Below are positions 19,246-30,140 of a stretch of 41,375 nt of DNA, one piece after another; the first letter of the stretch is position 1; every line of letters begins with the position of its first letter. Location: assembly GCF_001939065.1 (NCBI RefSeq), contig NZ_MPSZ01000013.1, forward strand, positions 1 to 41,375, written 5' to 3'. The position numbers and the translations under genes were made by a program. The notes beneath the pieces were generated by a model. The model had not been told where the DNA came from. It did no database searches and was given only the letters and a program-made list of their open reading frames with translations. The stretch comes from Exiguobacterium indicum HHS 31 (lineage in GTDB: Bacteria > Bacillota > Bacilli > Exiguobacteriales > Exiguobacteriaceae).

Positions 19246-22200
19246 CGTGCGACGAGCCGACGATCAAGCTCTGCTAGCAACTGTTCTGCTTGCATCGTCA
19301 TCTGTTGCGTCGACTGCTTGTTGCGGTTGAGCGTCAAGACGAGTTTCTGTTCTTGTTGCCCCATCCCTAGACCACGTCCAAGCGGAACGGTCCATTTGAC
19401 GAAATCCGCCACATCCAACTGCTGTGTTGATTGAAGTGACAAGACGATCTCGATTTTCGGATCGGTTTGTTTGACGCGCTCGACACGCGCTCGTTCAGCA
19501 AAAATCCGCATCCGCGTCAGTTGGATCAAACGAGCAACCTCATCCGGGAACTCACCGAATCGTTCGAGCATCTCTGTTTCAAGTTGTTCGAGACTATCGA
19601 CGGTATCGACATATTTCAAACGTTTATAAAATTCGATTTTCAGCTCGGAGTCCGTCATGTAGTGCGATGGAATATACGCATCAAGACTGAACGTGAACTC
19701 AGGTACGAATTTCTGGACGCGTTTTTTGCCCTTCATCCGTTCTTTCCGTTCTTCAACCGCTTCTGCCAGCATCTGCGAATAAAGATCGAAACCAACAGAG
19801 TCGATGAAGCCCGATTGTTGGGAACCGAGTAAGTTCCCGGCGCCACGAATCGATAAGTCACGCATCGCAATTTTAAAGCCGCTACCGAGCTCCGTGAATT
19901 CCTTGATCGCTTGCAGTCGACTTTCTGCGACTTCCGTCAATCGTTTTTGCGGACGGTACGTAAAGTACGAATAGGCGACGCGACTTGAACGACCGACACG
20001 ACCGCGCAATTGATACAGTTGGGATAGTCCCATTTGATCCGCGTCGTGAACGATCAACGTATTGACGTTCGGAATATCGATTCCTGTCTCGATGATCGTC
20101 GTACTGACAAGAACATCTGCATCCCCTTCGAAGAACGCGATCAACTGACTTTCGAGTTCGGTTTCCGTCATCCGACCGTGCGCCGTGACGATCCTCGCTT
20201 CCGGTACGAGCGCGCGAATCTCTTCTGCCTTTCGCTCGATGCCTTCGACCCGGTTATACAAGAAGAACGCTTGTCCACCCCGGCCGAGTTCTCGTTCGAG
20301 CGCTTCTCGCATGACGATTCCGTCGTATTCCATGACGTATGTCTGAACCGGATACCGGTTTTCCGGCGGTGTCTCAAGGACCGAGAGATCACGGATCCCG
20401 ATCATCGACATGTGCAATGTCCGCGGAATCGGTGTCGCTGTCAACGTCAAGACGTCAACGTTCGTCTTCAACTGTTTCAGACGTTCTTTGTGTTTTACAC
20501 CGAATCGTTGCTCTTCATCAATGATCAATAATCCGATATCAGCAAACTGGACGTCTTTCGACAGCACACGGTGTGTCCCGACGACGACATCGATCGTTCC
20601 CTCTTTTAGACCTTGTTTCGTCGCCTTTAATTCTGCTGGCGAACGGAACCGGCTCATGACCGACACACGAATCGGCCATTCACTGAATCGCTCAAGCATC
20701 GTTTCGTAGTGTTGTTGTGCAAGGACAGTCGTTGGTACGAGTAACGCGACTTGTTTTCCAGACATGACCGCTTTGAACGCTGCTCGAATCGCAACTTCCG
20801 TTTTCCCGTATCCAACGTCGCCACATAATAGACGATCCATCGGACGCGGACGTTCCATATCCTTCTTGATCTCGGCAATCGATCGTAATTGATCGACCGT
20901 TTCCTCATACGGGAACGAAGCCTCGAATGCTTGCATGTTATCGTCGTCCTCTGGGAACGCAAAACCGACGGCAGCCTCGCGAGCCGCATAGAGCTTGATC
21001 AACTCATCAGCAATATCCTCGACCGATTTCTGGACTTTCGCTTTGACCTTTTTCCATTCCGTCCCGCCGAGTTTATAGATCTTCGGCTCTTTCCCTTCAG
21101 CCCCGACATACTTTTGAATCAAGTCGATCTGATCGACAGGAACATACAACGAGTCCTCTCCCGCGTAAACGAGATGGAGATAGTCCTGATGATTACCGGC
21201 TACATCAATCGTCTTGATGCCGTGGTACCGACCAATCCCATGATGAATATGAACGACGTAATCGCCTGTCTTCAATTCTTGGTAGCTCTTAATCCGTTCA
21301 GCGTTCGTCAGCTTCGTCGTTTGCTTCCGGCGACGCGCTGGTTGCTTGAAGACTTCTTCTTCCGTGATGACGACGAGACGCGCATTCGTCATCTCGAATC
21401 CACCATGAATTCCCCCAATCAGGATTGCTGGTTGACCACGAGTGATGCCTTCTTTCGTTACGATCGAGGCTTCGACCCCATAATCGGATAACGTCTGACG
21501 CATCCGCTCGGCACGTTCTCGGTTACTCGCTAAGAAAACCATCCACATGTCAGCGCGACGATATCGCTCGACTTCTTGCTTCAGGCGTTCCATCTGACCA
21601 TGGAACGGTGCAATCGGTTTGATGCTGAAATGGATTGCCGCACTTTCCGGTACCCCGCTCCGACGAGTCGGTAGGAGCGAGAGATACAACAATGGTTGTC
21701 CTTCAAAGACATGTGCCATCGGAACGGACAGGACGTAATCACTGACGCTTTGTCCGCGTTCAATGAGAGACGCCATCCATTCTGCTTCCTCTGCATCCTG
21801 GACTTCCGCCGCTTCTTCGACCCGTGCGACTTCATCGACGATCAAGACGCTTCCCGTCACGTCTTGACGTAACGTCGACGTGTAGAGGATCGGTGCATAC
21901 TTCGCGAACTGTTTCGGACGATCGCCGTTTTCTAGCAACTCGACGTCATAAGCAATTCCCTCTTCAAGTGCCGCGAGGACTTCCGTACTTTGGACGCGCT
22001 CTTTCGTCGCCTCATAAAGACGACGGACTTTTTCACCCGCGTCCTTCAACTGATCCTTCGTCGCGAAATGTTCCGCCGCTGGCATCAAACATGCTTCTGC
22101 GACGACACCGAGTGAGCGTTGTGTCTCCGCATCGAATGTATAGATCGAGTCGACTTCCTCGTCGAATAGATCGAGCCGGTATGGACGTTCGACCGTGAGC

Positions 22201-22757
22201 GGATAAATATCGATGATACTTCCGCGAACAGCAAACTCACCAGGTGTCGTCACGGTCGCTGTCCGTTCGTACCCCGCATCGACTAAATCTTGGACGAAGT
22301 CCGGAATCGATAAGATGTCGCCCGGCTTCACTTGTTTGACGTGTGACAGGAACGTCTGTGCATCCGGAACATATCGGCGTAAACCGACGAGCGGAATGAT
22401 CAAAATTCCGTCGTCCGTCGTCAGTAAACGATGACGGGTCTCGATCCGCGTCGCCCGCAGTTCTGGACTTGCGCCATAAGAAAGTTCTGCTGCTAACGTC
22501 TCATCGACCGGATAGAGCATGACGTCTTCTTCCGGTACAAGTTCAATCAAATCATCGTACAGTTTTTGTGCTTGGAACATATTATGTGTCACGAGTACGA
22601 ATCGACGTTTCGTCTCCTGATAAATCCCGGCGACGAACAATGCTTTCCCACTGTTCATCAGACCGGTGATCAACTGAGCGTTGACACCGTCCCGGAAGCG
22701 TTCCCGAACCGTCTTGATTTCAGGAATCGCTAGTAAGAGTTCTTGTAATTGTTTCAT
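19242..22757 (-). CDS. mfd: Transcription-repair coupling factor
   Basis: DNA translocase that removes RNA polymerase stalled at lesions and recruits UvrA. The 1171-residue protein has the UvrB-like N-terminal part (about 1-340), the RNA polymerase-interaction module (YQELKTGDYVVHIHHGIGRYHG, about 490), RecG-like helicase motifs (DVGYGKTEVAIRAAF Walker A, DEEQRFG, TLTATPIPRTLHMSMIG, LRGRVGRSSRVAYSYF) and the C-terminal regulatory domain. ATG at 22757 follows AGGAGG by 6 nt; a longer frame to 22784 lacks a site. The sporulation gene fin, between pth and mfd in B. subtilis, is missing. Confidence 0.98.
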   Translation of the reverse strand: MKQLQELLLAIPEIKTVRERFRDGVNAQLITGLMNSGKALFVAGIYQETKRRFVLVTHNMFQAQKLYDDLIELVPEEDVMLYPVDETLAAELSYGASPELRATRIETRHRLLTTDDGILIIPLVGLRRYVPDAQTFLSHVKQVKPGDILSIPDFVQDLVDAGYERTATVTTPGEFAVRGSIIDIYPLTVERPYRLDLFDEEVDSIYTFDAETQRSLGVVAEACLMPAAEHFATKDQLKDAGEKVRRLYEATKERVQSTEVLAALEEGIAYDVELLENGDRPKQFAKYAPILYTSTLRQDVTGSVLIVDEVARVEEAAEVQDAEEAEWMASLIERGQSVSDYVLSVPMAHVFEGQPLLYLSLLPTRRSGVPESAAIHFSIKPIAPFHGQMERLKQEVERYRRADMWMVFLASNRERAERMRQTLSDYGVEASIVTKEGITRGQPAILIGGIHGGFEMTNARLVVITEEEVFKQPARRRKQTTKLTNAERIKSYQELKTGDYVVHIHHGIGRYHGIKTIDVAGNHQDYLHLVYAGEDSLYVPVDQIDLIQKYVGAEGKEPKIYKLGGTEWKKVKAKVQKSVEDIADELIKLYAAREAAVGFAFPEDDDNMQAFEASFPYEETVDQLRSIAEIKKDMERPRPMDRLLCGDVGYGKTEVAIRAAFKAVMSGKQVALLVPTTVLAQQHYETMLERFSEWPIRVSVMSRFRSPAELKATKQGLKEGTIDVVVGTHRVLSKDVQFADIGLLIIDEEQRFGVKHKERLKQLKTNVDVLTLTATPIPRTLHMSMIGIRDLSVLETPPENRYPVQTYVMEYDGIVMREALERELGRGGQAFFLYNRVEGIERKAEEIRALVPEARIVTAHGRMTETELESQLIAFFEGDADVLVSTTIIETGIDIPNVNTLIVHDADQMGLSQLYQLRGRVGRSSRVAYSYFTYRPQKRLTEVAESRLQAIKEFTELGSGFKIAMRDLSIRGAGNLLGSQQSGFIDSVGFDLYSQMLAEAVEERKERMKGKKRVQKFVPEFTFSLDAYIPSHYMTDSELKIEFYKRLKYVDTVDSLEQLETEMLERFGEFPDEVARLIQLTRMRIFAERARVERVKQTDPKIEIVLSLQSTQQLDVADFVKWTVPLGRGLGMGQQEQKLVLTLNRNKQSTQQMTMQAEQLLAELDRRLVAR

Positions 22758-22782
22758 CTTCTTCCTCCTAAAACACGACAGC

Positions 22783-22809
22783 AAAAACGCTTTGGAACCC
22801 CAAAGCGTT
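22783..22809 (-). terminator. Terminator between pth and mfd
   Basis: Minus-strand hairpin AACGCTTTGG-GGTT-CCAAAGCGTT with a 10-bp perfect stem, followed by a short TTT. It starts 4 bp past the pth stop. The T tract is short, so read-through to mfd is plausible; I found no mfd promoter. Confidence 0.75.
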
Positions 22810-22813
22810 GCGT

Positions 22814-23371
22814 TCAGTTATACCGATTCATCAAAGCGAGAAACGGTGTGTCTATGAAGTCTGTCGCTACATCGACAGACGCATTGAGTACGTGTTGCAA
22901 ACTTCCTTGTTCTGCCTTCGAAAAATTCATTAACACCCAGTCAATGACTTGGATGGGTGCCGGTGGTCGACCGACGCCGAGCTTAAGACGCTTGATCTCC
23001 TGCGTACCGAGGTGCTGGATCAACGACTTGACGCCGTTATGACCGCCTGCACTGCCTTTTGAACGCAACCGTAGTTTCTCAAGCGGCAAGTCCAGATCGT
23101 CATAGATGACGAGCACATCTTCGACCGCAATTTTATAGAAATCAAGTAACGGTCGCACCGCTTCACCTGATAAGTTCATATACGTCAATGGCTTGACGAG
23201 CACGACACGTTCTCCGTTTATCATTCCCGTTCCGAAGAGGGCTTTAAACTTCGATTCTGAAAGCTTGATCCCGTGCTTCTCCGCTAAGGCATCAATCGCA
23301 AGAAAACCGATGTTGTGGCGCGTATTCGCATACTTCGCTCCAGGATTCCCTAATCCGACGATACATTTCAT
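22814..23371 (-). CDS. pth: Peptidyl-tRNA hydrolase
   Basis: Releases tRNA from drop-off peptidyl-tRNA. The 185-residue protein has IVGLGNPGAKYANTRHNIGF with the catalytic histidine at residue 20, KPLTYMNLSGEAV, YDDLDLPLEKLRLRSKGSAGGHNG and the LKLGVGRP segment. The start has GAGG 8 nt upstream. In B. subtilis ctc (general stress, L25-like) separates prs and pth; here an 88-bp gap with a terminator replaces it. Confidence 0.97.
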   Translation of the reverse strand: MKCIVGLGNPGAKYANTRHNIGFLAIDALAEKHGIKLSESKFKALFGTGMINGERVVLVKPLTYMNLSGEAVRPLLDFYKIAVEDVLVIYDDLDLPLEKLRLRSKGSAGGHNGVKSLIQHLGTQEIKRLKLGVGRPPAPIQVIDWVLMNFSKAEQGSLQHVLNASVDVATDFIDTPFLALMNRYN

Positions 23372-23392
23372 ATCGATTCCTCATTTCTATTT

Positions 23393-23446
23393 AAAAAAGT
23401 AAACGAACAAGGGTCCGATTTCAATAAACCGGACCACGTCGTTCGT
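23393..23446 (-). terminator. Terminator after prs
   Basis: Minus strand: ACGAAC ... GGTCCG, 12-nt loop, CGGACC ... GTTCGT with an internal asymmetric bulge, then TTACTTTTTT. It lies 14 bp past the prs stop. No distinct pth promoter is seen downstream of it. Confidence 0.7.
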
Positions 23447-23459
23447 ATGCATCAAGCAA

Positions 23460-24416
23460 TCAGCTGAAGAGCGGGCTGATTGATTTCTGTTCGTGTACAC
23501 GGATGATTGCTTCTGCAAGCAAGCGTGCTACAGAGATTTGTTTGATTTTGCTTGCACATTCGCGTTGTGTCAAGTCGATCGTGTTCAAGACGACGAGTTC
23601 TTCGATCGCTGAGTTCTCGATCCGTTCCATTGCTGGACCCGAAAGAACAGGGTGTGTACAACATGCATAGACTTGTTTCGCTCCGTTTTCGATCAAAGCG
23701 TTCGCTGCAAGTGTGATCGTACCCGCTGTATCGATGATGTCATCGATGATGATGGCAATCTTGCCATCGACTTGACCGACGATGTTCATGACTTCTGCGA
23801 CGTTCGGTTTCGGACGGCGTTTGTCGATGATCGCGATCGGTGCTTTTAATTGTTCTGCTAATTTACGTGCCCGTGTGACACCGCCATGGTCTGGAGAAAC
23901 GATGACGAGTTCGTTTGGATCGATGTTCTTTTTCTCGAAGTATGAAGCGAGAAGCGGTACACCCATCAATTGATCTACTGGAATATCGAAGAACCCTTGG
24001 ATTTGTGCTGCATGGAGATCCATCGTCACGACGCGTGTCGCCCCTGCTACTTCAAGCAAGTTCGCAACGAGTTTCGCCGTGATTGGCTCACGTGAACGTG
24101 CTTTGCGGTCTTGACGCGCATAACCGTAATACGGAATGACGACGTTGATTGTCCGTGCAGACGCCCGTTTCAGTGCATCGATCATGATGAGAAGTTCCAT
24201 CAGGTTTTCGTTGACTGGTTGGCTTGTCGATTGAATGATGTAAATATCATCCCCTCGGACACTTTCTTCGATGTTCATCGAAATTTCGCCATCACTGAAG
24301 TGTTTGACTGAACTTTCGCTGACCGGGATTCCGATGACTTTAGCGATTTCCTCTGCCAGTGGTTTGTTCGAGTTGAGTGCGAAAATACGAATTTCATGTT
24401 CTAAGACAGTAGACAT
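23460..24416 (-). CDS. prs: Ribose-phosphate pyrophosphokinase (PRPP synthetase)
   Basis: Makes PRPP from ribose-5-phosphate and ATP for nucleotide, His and Trp synthesis. The 318-residue class I enzyme has [69 protein letters not shown] and the PRPP loop [18 protein letters not shown] lies 10 nt before the ATG. It is 55 bp downstream of glmU with no terminator between, so the two form an operon as in B. subtilis. Confidence 0.98.
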   Translation of the reverse strand: MSTVLEHEIRIFALNSNKPLAEEIAKVIGIPVSESSVKHFSDGEISMNIEESVRGDDIYIIQSTSQPVNENLMELLIMIDALKRASARTINVVIPYYGYARQDRKARSREPITAKLVANLLEVAGATRVVTMDLHAAQIQGFFDIPVDQLMGVPLLASYFEKKNIDPNELVIVSPDHGGVTRARKLAEQLKAPIAIIDKRRPKPNVAEVMNIVGQVDGKIAIIIDDIIDTAGTITLAANALIENGAKQVYACCTHPVLSGPAMERIENSAIEELVVLNTIDLTQRECASKIKQISVARLLAEAIIRVHEQKSISPLFS

Positions 24417-24471
24417 GTGTAGGTGGCCTCCATTTGTTTGGGTTTAGACGAGTAGAGCGACAAGTAATGAA

Positions 24472-25821
24472 TTAACGATAATCGGGTTTCGTCGTTTGAC
24501 GTTCCCGTGCGATCGCGAGACCGTTTTCCGGCACATCATCCGTGACGGTTGATCCGGCAGCAACAAGGGCGTTCTTTCCGACCGTGACCGGTGCGATCAA
24601 GTTGACGTTACAGCCGATGAAGGCATCGTCCTCAATGATCGTTTGGAATTTATTTTTTCCATCGTAGTTGACCGTGATCGATCCACAACCGAGATTGACG
24701 TTCTCTCCGATCGTCGCATCTCCGACATAGCTCAGGTGGGCTGATTTGCTACCTTCACCGAATGTTGATTTCTTGATCTCAACGAAGTTTCCGACGCGTG
24801 TGTTCGCCCCGAGAACTGCTTGTTGACGTAAATGCGCGAATGGACCGACTTGCGCTGCTGGACCAATTTTGCTGTCCGTGACGACGGATTGACGAACAAT
24901 GGCACCATCTGCCACTTCACTGTTACGGATATCCGAGTTCGGACCAATCGTACATTCTGAACCAATGACCGTCTGACCGAGTAATTGCGTTCCCGGATAA
25001 AGAACAGTATCTGAACCAATCGTGACATCCGGTCCGATATACGTCGAAGACGGATCAACGAACGTGACACCTTGACGCATCCAGTACTCGTTCGTCCGCT
25101 TGCGCATCGATGTTTCCGCTTGCGCAAGTGCGACGCGATCGTTGACACCAATTGTCTCTTCGAACGTAGGTGCCGCATACGCTGCGATTGTTTCGCCTGC
25201 TGCCTTTGCAATCTCAATCACGTCTGGTAAGTAATACTCACCTTGCGCGTTATCGTTCTTGACCTGCTTCAGCGTCGCGAACAACATCTCATTATCAAAG
25301 ACATACGTACCAGTATTGATTTCACGAATCGCGAGTTCTTCTGCATTCGCATCCTTATGCTCGACGATTTTCGAGACGTTTCCGTCTTCACCGCGTACGA
25401 TTCGTCCGTAACCAGTCGGATCGTCAGCGAGTGCCGTCAAGACAGTCACTTTTGCGTTCGTCTCCGTATGATGTTGTAACAATGAAGCTAATGTCTCGCT
25501 CGTCAAGAGCGGTGTATCGCCGCAGACGACGAGTGTCGCTCCCTGTTCGTTCCCAAGTACGGGTTCTGCCATTTGAACAGCATGTCCTGTGCCAAGCTGC
25601 TCACTTTGAAGTGCGTATTCCACCGATGTGCCAAGCACTTCTTTGACGGATTCCGCACCGTGACCGACGATGACGACCTGTCGCTTGACGCCGAGCGTCG
25701 CTAATTGATCGACGACGTGCTGTACCATAGGTTTCCCAGCGACTGGGTGAAGTACTTTGTAAAGCTTCGATTTCATCCGAGTTCCTTTACCCGCTGCTAG
25801 AATTACCGCGAAATGATTCAT
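24472..25821 (-). CDS. glmU: Bifunctional GlmU: GlcN-1-P acetyltransferase / GlcNAc-1-P uridyltransferase
   Basis: Makes UDP-GlcNAc, the precursor of peptidoglycan and teichoic acid. The 449 residues split into a nucleotidyltransferase (1-230; [36 protein letters not shown]) and a left-handed beta-helix acetyltransferase of hexapeptide repeats (about 250-430; [27 protein letters not shown]). ATG at 25821 (MNHFAVIL) follows GGAGGAG by 8 nt; upstream in-frame residues are not family-like. Confidence 0.98.
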   Translation of the reverse strand: MNHFAVILAAGKGTRMKSKLYKVLHPVAGKPMVQHVVDQLATLGVKRQVVIVGHGAESVKEVLGTSVEYALQSEQLGTGHAVQMAEPVLGNEQGATLVVCGDTPLLTSETLASLLQHHTETNAKVTVLTALADDPTGYGRIVRGEDGNVSKIVEHKDANAEELAIREINTGTYVFDNEMLFATLKQVKNDNAQGEYYLPDVIEIAKAAGETIAAYAAPTFEETIGVNDRVALAQAETSMRKRTNEYWMRQGVTFVDPSSTYIGPDVTIGSDTVLYPGTQLLGQTVIGSECTIGPNSDIRNSEVADGAIVRQSVVTDSKIGPAAQVGPFAHLRQQAVLGANTRVGNFVEIKKSTFGEGSKSAHLSYVGDATIGENVNLGCGSITVNYDGKNKFQTIIEDDAFIGCNVNLIAPVTVGKNALVAAGSTVTDDVPENGLAIARERQTTKPDYR

Positions 25822-25882
25822 CCTTGTCGCTCCTCCACGTAAATTAGTGTTGATTTCGTTCTGAAATAGTACACTCGTTCCA

Positions 25883-25911
25883 ACTATAACGAAAACGGCA
25901 CCGTTATTCAA
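25883..25911 (-). promoter_or_regulatory. glmU-prs promoter
   Basis: Minus strand -35 TTGAAT (25906-25911), 17 bp, -10 TATAGT (25883-25888). A small palindrome AACGG-TG-CCGTT sits inside the spacer. The leader would be about 55 nt. Confidence 0.7.
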
Positions 25912-25943
25912 TGATGGGACGAAGCGGAATCGAGGAAAAAACG

Positions 25944-25984
25944 AGAAAAAAGACAGCTTTTCCCAAGAAGAGAAAAGCTGTCTT
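25944..25984 (-). terminator. Intrinsic terminator after spoVG
   Basis: Minus-strand hairpin AAGACAGCTTTTC-N9-GAAAAGCTGTCTT (13-bp perfect stem), followed by a T run, 5 bp past the spoVG stop. It is flanked by A/T tracts on both sides, so it could work in either direction. Confidence 0.93.
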
Positions 25985-25989
25985 TTTCC

Positions 25990-26301
25990 TTATACTTGAT
26001 CTGTCGTTTGAACAGAAGCGACTTCGTAACCGATGCCTTCTTCTTGTTCCTCACGTGCCGCATAAGCTTCGAGTACTGAATCTTCGACCTTTTTTCGCAT
26101 TAATGCATTGATTGGATGAGCGACATCCCGGAAGATACCTTCTTGCGTTCGTTTGCTTGGCATGGCGACGAAGAGACCACTATTCCCTTCGATGACACGC
26201 AAATCATGTACCACGAATTCGTGGTCGAGCGTAATAGAGGCAAGTGCTTTCATTCGACCCTCTGCCACGACGCGACGAATTTTAACGTCCGTAACGTTCA
26301 T
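25990..26301 (-). CDS. spoVG: SpoVG, RNA/DNA-binding global regulator
   Basis: 103-residue protein with the conserved core [44 protein letters not shown] and [13 protein letters not shown], then an acidic tail. Despite the name, SpoVG occurs in non-sporulating Bacilli (Staphylococcus, Listeria) as a nucleic-acid-binding regulator of capsule, virulence or metabolism. AAGGGG lies 10 nt before the ATG. It is a single-gene unit with its own promoter and a long leader. yabJ, between purR and spoVG in B. subtilis, is absent. Confidence 0.96.
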   Translation of the reverse strand: MNVTDVKIRRVVAEGRMKALASITLDHEFVVHDLRVIEGNSGLFVAMPSKRTQEGIFRDVAHPINALMRKKVEDSVLEAYAAREEQEEGIGYEVASVQTTDQV

Positions 26302-26428
26302 TTTGTCCGCACCCCTTTAACCGTTGTCACAACTCTTCGTTGTCTACTTCTACTTACGGCTTAAAACAAATAAAGGTTTAGTCTTTCCCAATCTTTTTAC
26401 GCATAATTTCCAAAAGTTTGATAATTAC

Positions 26429-26457
26429 AGTATAGTTACAATCCATGCGGCTGTCAA
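26429..26457 (-). promoter_or_regulatory. spoVG promoter (sigma-A type)
   Basis: Minus strand -35 TTGACA (26452-26457), 17 bp, -10 TATACT (26429-26434); the -35 begins just past the purR stop. In B. subtilis spoVG is driven by sigma-H; no convincing sigma-H sequence is seen here. The leader of about 120 nt holds a weak ACAAC-N5-GTTGT hairpin shortly before the ribosome site. Confidence 0.8.
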
Positions 26458-26459
26458 TT

Positions 26460-27299
26460 TCAGGTAGTCTCGGCTTCCGAGAAATAGTGATCGACGTTTC
26501 CACGCTTGACTTGGATTTGACCGAGATCGACGTCGACGTCCGCTAATTTCATTAAACTGACGTATTCGTTGACCATCTTCTTCTCAGCACCCTCTGCCTC
26601 GATCAAGACCCCAACACCTGCAACCTTTGCTTCGAACTCGCTCAAGAGACTCATCATTCCACGAATCGTTCCGCCAGCTTTCATGAAGTCATCGATCAAT
26701 AAGACGTTCGCTCCACGCGGCAAGCTCCGACGCGCAAGTGCCATCGTCCGGATCGCTTTTGAAGACCCTGAGACATAGTTGATGCTGACTGTTGATCCTT
26801 CCGTGACACGACTATCTGAACGCACGATGACGAACGGCACACCCAGTTGCTCAGCGACCGCATAAGCAAGCGGAATCCCTTTCGTCGCGATCGTCATGAC
26901 GACATCAACTTTCTTTTGGCTAAAGACAGATGCAAACACTTGCCCCATTTGTTTGACCATCTTCGGATCCCCGAGTAAGTCCGTCAAATAGAGATATCCC
27001 CCCGGTAACAGTCGATCTGGACGTGCGACACGTTCACATAGATCATCGATGAACGGTAACGCCTTCTTACTGCTCCACGTCGGGATGAACATGACGCCAC
27101 CCGCAGCACCTGGTACCGTGACGAGACGACCCGTTCCCTCATGTTCTAACATCTCGCTGACGATATCTAAATCTTCACTGATCGACGATTTCGCCGATTT
27201 GTAGCGTTCTGCAAAAATCGTCAATGAGACGAGATGATGGGGATGGTCAAGCAAGTACCGCGTCATGTCGACCAATCGACCACTTCTCCGAATTTTCAT
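26460..27299 (-). CDS. purR: Purine operon repressor PurR
   Basis: Bacillus-type PurR represses purine genes and is relieved by PRPP. The 279-residue protein has an N-terminal winged-helix domain (about 1-75; KIRRSGRLVDMTRYLLDHPHHLVSL, RYKSAKSSISEDLDIV) and a phosphoribosyltransferase-fold domain with the PRPP loop VLLIDDFMKAGGTI (about 198-211). AGGTGG is 10 nt before the ATG. It has its own promoter with an overlapping palindrome, which could be an operator. prs, making the effector PRPP, lies 2 kb downstream. Confidence 0.96.
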   Translation of the reverse strand: MKIRRSGRLVDMTRYLLDHPHHLVSLTIFAERYKSAKSSISEDLDIVSEMLEHEGTGRLVTVPGAAGGVMFIPTWSSKKALPFIDDLCERVARPDRLLPGGYLYLTDLLGDPKMVKQMGQVFASVFSQKKVDVVMTIATKGIPLAYAVAEQLGVPFVIVRSDSRVTEGSTVSINYVSGSSKAIRTMALARRSLPRGANVLLIDDFMKAGGTIRGMMSLLSEFEAKVAGVGVLIEAEGAEKKMVNEYVSLMKLADVDVDLGQIQVKRGNVDHYFSEAETT

Positions 27300-27329
27300 T
27301 TGTTTTGTTCCACCTCTCCGTAATTCCGA

Positions 27330-27347
27330 ATATTCAATAGTGAATAT
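27330..27347. promoter_or_regulatory. Operator-like palindrome over the purR -10 box
   Basis: Perfect 7-bp inverted repeat ATATTCA-N4-TGAATAT (left arm 27330-27336, right arm 27341-27347). It overlaps the purR -10 box at 27343-27348 and extends over the expected start site, where a bound repressor would block transcription. A half-PurBox-like CGAATATT (27328-27335) overlaps the left arm. Function inferred. Confidence 0.45.
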
Positions 27348-27372
27348 ATCATTTTCATACGGATATTATCAA
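27343..27372 (-). promoter_or_regulatory. purR promoter
   Basis: Minus strand -35 TTGATA (27367-27372, overlapping the ispE stop), 18 bp, -10 TATATT (27343-27348). The leader is about 40 nt. Confidence 0.7.
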
Positions 27373-28229
27373 TGGTTTTCGCCTAAAAGACGAACGACGT
27401 AGACTTCGTTACAAAAGCCACGTAATCCATTATAGAGACGTTGTGCCCGATTCTCGTGTTCCGTCAACGCAAAGACTGTCGGACCACTTCCGCTCATCAA
27501 GACGCCTTCTGCGCCACAACTCGTCATGAATTCCTTGATCTGCTCGACTTCCGGGTGCATCGGCAACGTGACCGATTCGAGAACGTTCCCGAGTGACTGG
27601 CAAATGCCTTGGAAATCTTGCGCCTTCACCGCATCGATCATCGCTTCGACGTTCGGACGTTTTGCCGTGTTCAAGTCGAGAGCACCATAGACGTCAGCCG
27701 TCGAGACACCAATCGTCGGTTTGGCAAGAACGACCCAGCATGGTGGTGGTGAGACAAGTTTTTCTAGCTTCTCTCCGCGACCTGTTGCAATCGCTGTTCC
27801 ACCCATGACACAAAACGGAACATCAGATCCAACCGCTGCGCCAACTTCCGCCAACTCTTCAAGCGTCAAGCCGAGTTGCCATAACTCATTCAAACCGCGT
27901 AACGTCGCTGCCGCGTCACTGGAACCACCAGCAAGTCCCGCTGCGACCGGGATGTGTTTCTCTAAAAAGATTTCGACCCCCGTCTTGACGTCGTATTTTT
28001 CTTTTAAGATCGCTGCTGCTTTATACGCAAGATTACGTTCGTCGTTTGGAACGTAAGCATGCTGGGCATTCATGCGAATTTCTCCTGACGGCAGCTCCGT
28101 CAATTCTAGACGGTCTGCCAAATCGACTGTCGTCATCACCATATGTACATCGTGATAGCCGTCCGGGCGCTTTGCCGTCGCATCCAGGACTAGGTTGATC
28201 TTGGCCGGAGCCTTTACAATAATCGTCAT
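27369..28229 (-). CDS. ispE: 4-diphosphocytidyl-2-C-methyl-D-erythritol kinase
   Basis: GHMP kinase of the MEP isoprenoid pathway. The 286-residue protein shows [20 protein letters not shown], the glycine-rich [20 protein letters not shown] (about 92-111), [13 protein letters not shown] and [18 protein letters not shown] precedes the ATG by 9 nt. sspF, a small acid-soluble spore protein gene between veg and ispE in B. subtilis, is missing; a terminator and an extended -10 promoter occupy the gap. Confidence 0.97.
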   Translation of the reverse strand: MTIIVKAPAKINLVLDATAKRPDGYHDVHMVMTTVDLADRLELTELPSGEIRMNAQHAYVPNDERNLAYKAAAILKEKYDVKTGVEIFLEKHIPVAAGLAGGSSDAAATLRGLNELWQLGLTLEELAEVGAAVGSDVPFCVMGGTAIATGRGEKLEKLVSPPPCWVVLAKPTIGVSTADVYGALDLNTAKRPNVEAMIDAVKAQDFQGICQSLGNVLESVTLPMHPEVEQIKEFMTSCGAEGVLMSGSGPTVFALTEHENRAQRLYNGLRGFCNEVYVVRLLGENH

Positions 28230-28264
28230 CGTGCCGTTCCTCCTCTAGTTCGTTTCCTGTAGGA

Positions 28265-28270
28265 ATTGTA
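28265..28270 (-). promoter_or_regulatory. Extended -10 promoter candidate for ispE
   Basis: Minus strand TGA-TACAAT lies 15 bp past the T tract of the veg terminator; the -35 position (TTCTTT at 17 bp) falls at the hairpin edge. The arrangement and flanking sequence resemble those upstream of rnmV (30113-30163). Confidence 0.5.
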
Positions 28271-28283
28271 TCAACCTTTCCAC

Positions 28284-28313
28284 AAAAAAAGAAGCGAACA
28301 TTTTGTCCGCTTC
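28284..28313 (-). terminator. Intrinsic terminator after veg
   Basis: Minus-strand hairpin GAAGCGGA-N7-TTCGCTTC (8 bp with one G-U pair) followed by seven T. It begins 11 bp past the veg stop. Confidence 0.92.
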
Positions 28314-28324
28314 GGAAGGTAAGT

Positions 28325-28564
28325 TTACGAATTCGCAAATTCGATTTGTACGGAGTCTGTTAGCACGTCGGCGTAGCTATAAGAAACTCGCTCGACATTG
28401 TGGCGCTCTGCGTCTAGCTTGACTACAAACACCGAAGGATACGTCTCAACGAGCGTTCCGATTCGGGTTACGACCTTTTTACGACCGCCGCTTGCTTTTA
28501 GCGTCAGTCTTTCACCAACATGTGTTTCGAAAACATGTCTGATTTCGTTCAACGTCTTTGGCAT
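28325..28564 (-). CDS. veg: Veg protein, biofilm-associated small protein
   Basis: 79 residues, MPKTLNEIRHVFETHVGERL at the start, then LTLKASGGRKKVVTRIG, ETYPSVFVVKL and ERVSYSYADVLTD, all as in B. subtilis Veg. Veg has an SH3-like fold; in B. subtilis it stimulates biofilm matrix genes by interfering with SinR. ATG at 28564 follows GTGAGGTG; a GTG 9 bp upstream is part of that site. It has a very strong promoter and an A/T-rich leader hairpin. Confidence 0.95.
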   Translation of the reverse strand: MPKTLNEIRHVFETHVGERLTLKASGGRKKVVTRIGTLVETYPSVFVVKLDAERHNVERVSYSYADVLTDSVQIEFANS

Positions 28565-28578
28565 ACGCTTCACCTCAC

Positions 28579-28611
28579 TAATATTTATTATAGCATATTA
28601 AATAAATATTA
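28579..28611. promoter_or_regulatory. 11-bp perfect inverted repeat in the veg leader
   Basis: TAATATTTATT (28579-28589) and AATAAATATTA (28601-28611) with an 11-nt loop lie between the veg promoter and the ribosome site. In the mRNA this would form a hairpin ending about 5 nt before GAGGTG. It could stabilise the message or act as a DNA operator. There is no G/C pair, so stability is modest. Confidence 0.5.
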
Positions 28612-28623
28612 GAAAGGGGAAAT

Positions 28624-30081
<1,458 letters not shown>

Positions 30082-30112
30082 GATCTCTCCACCTTCTTCA
30101 AACACTCTCGTA

Positions 30113-30140
30113 ATTGTACCTGTTTCCACGAAAAAAACAA
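30113..30140 (-). promoter_or_regulatory. rnmV-rsmA promoter candidate
   Basis: Minus strand -35 TTGTTT (30135-30140), 16 bp, -10 TACAAT (30113-30118). The -35 lies within the T tract of the preceding terminator. Confidence 0.5.

Noticed and set aside
19467-22434. Long plus-strand open frames inside mfd and other minus-strand genes
   Set aside because: They are shadow frames of well-conserved genes, lack ribosome sites and encode compositionally odd proteins.
26302-26459. Sigma-H promoter for spoVG as in B. subtilis
   Set aside because: No convincing AGGA...GAAT pattern; a near-consensus sigma-A promoter is present instead.
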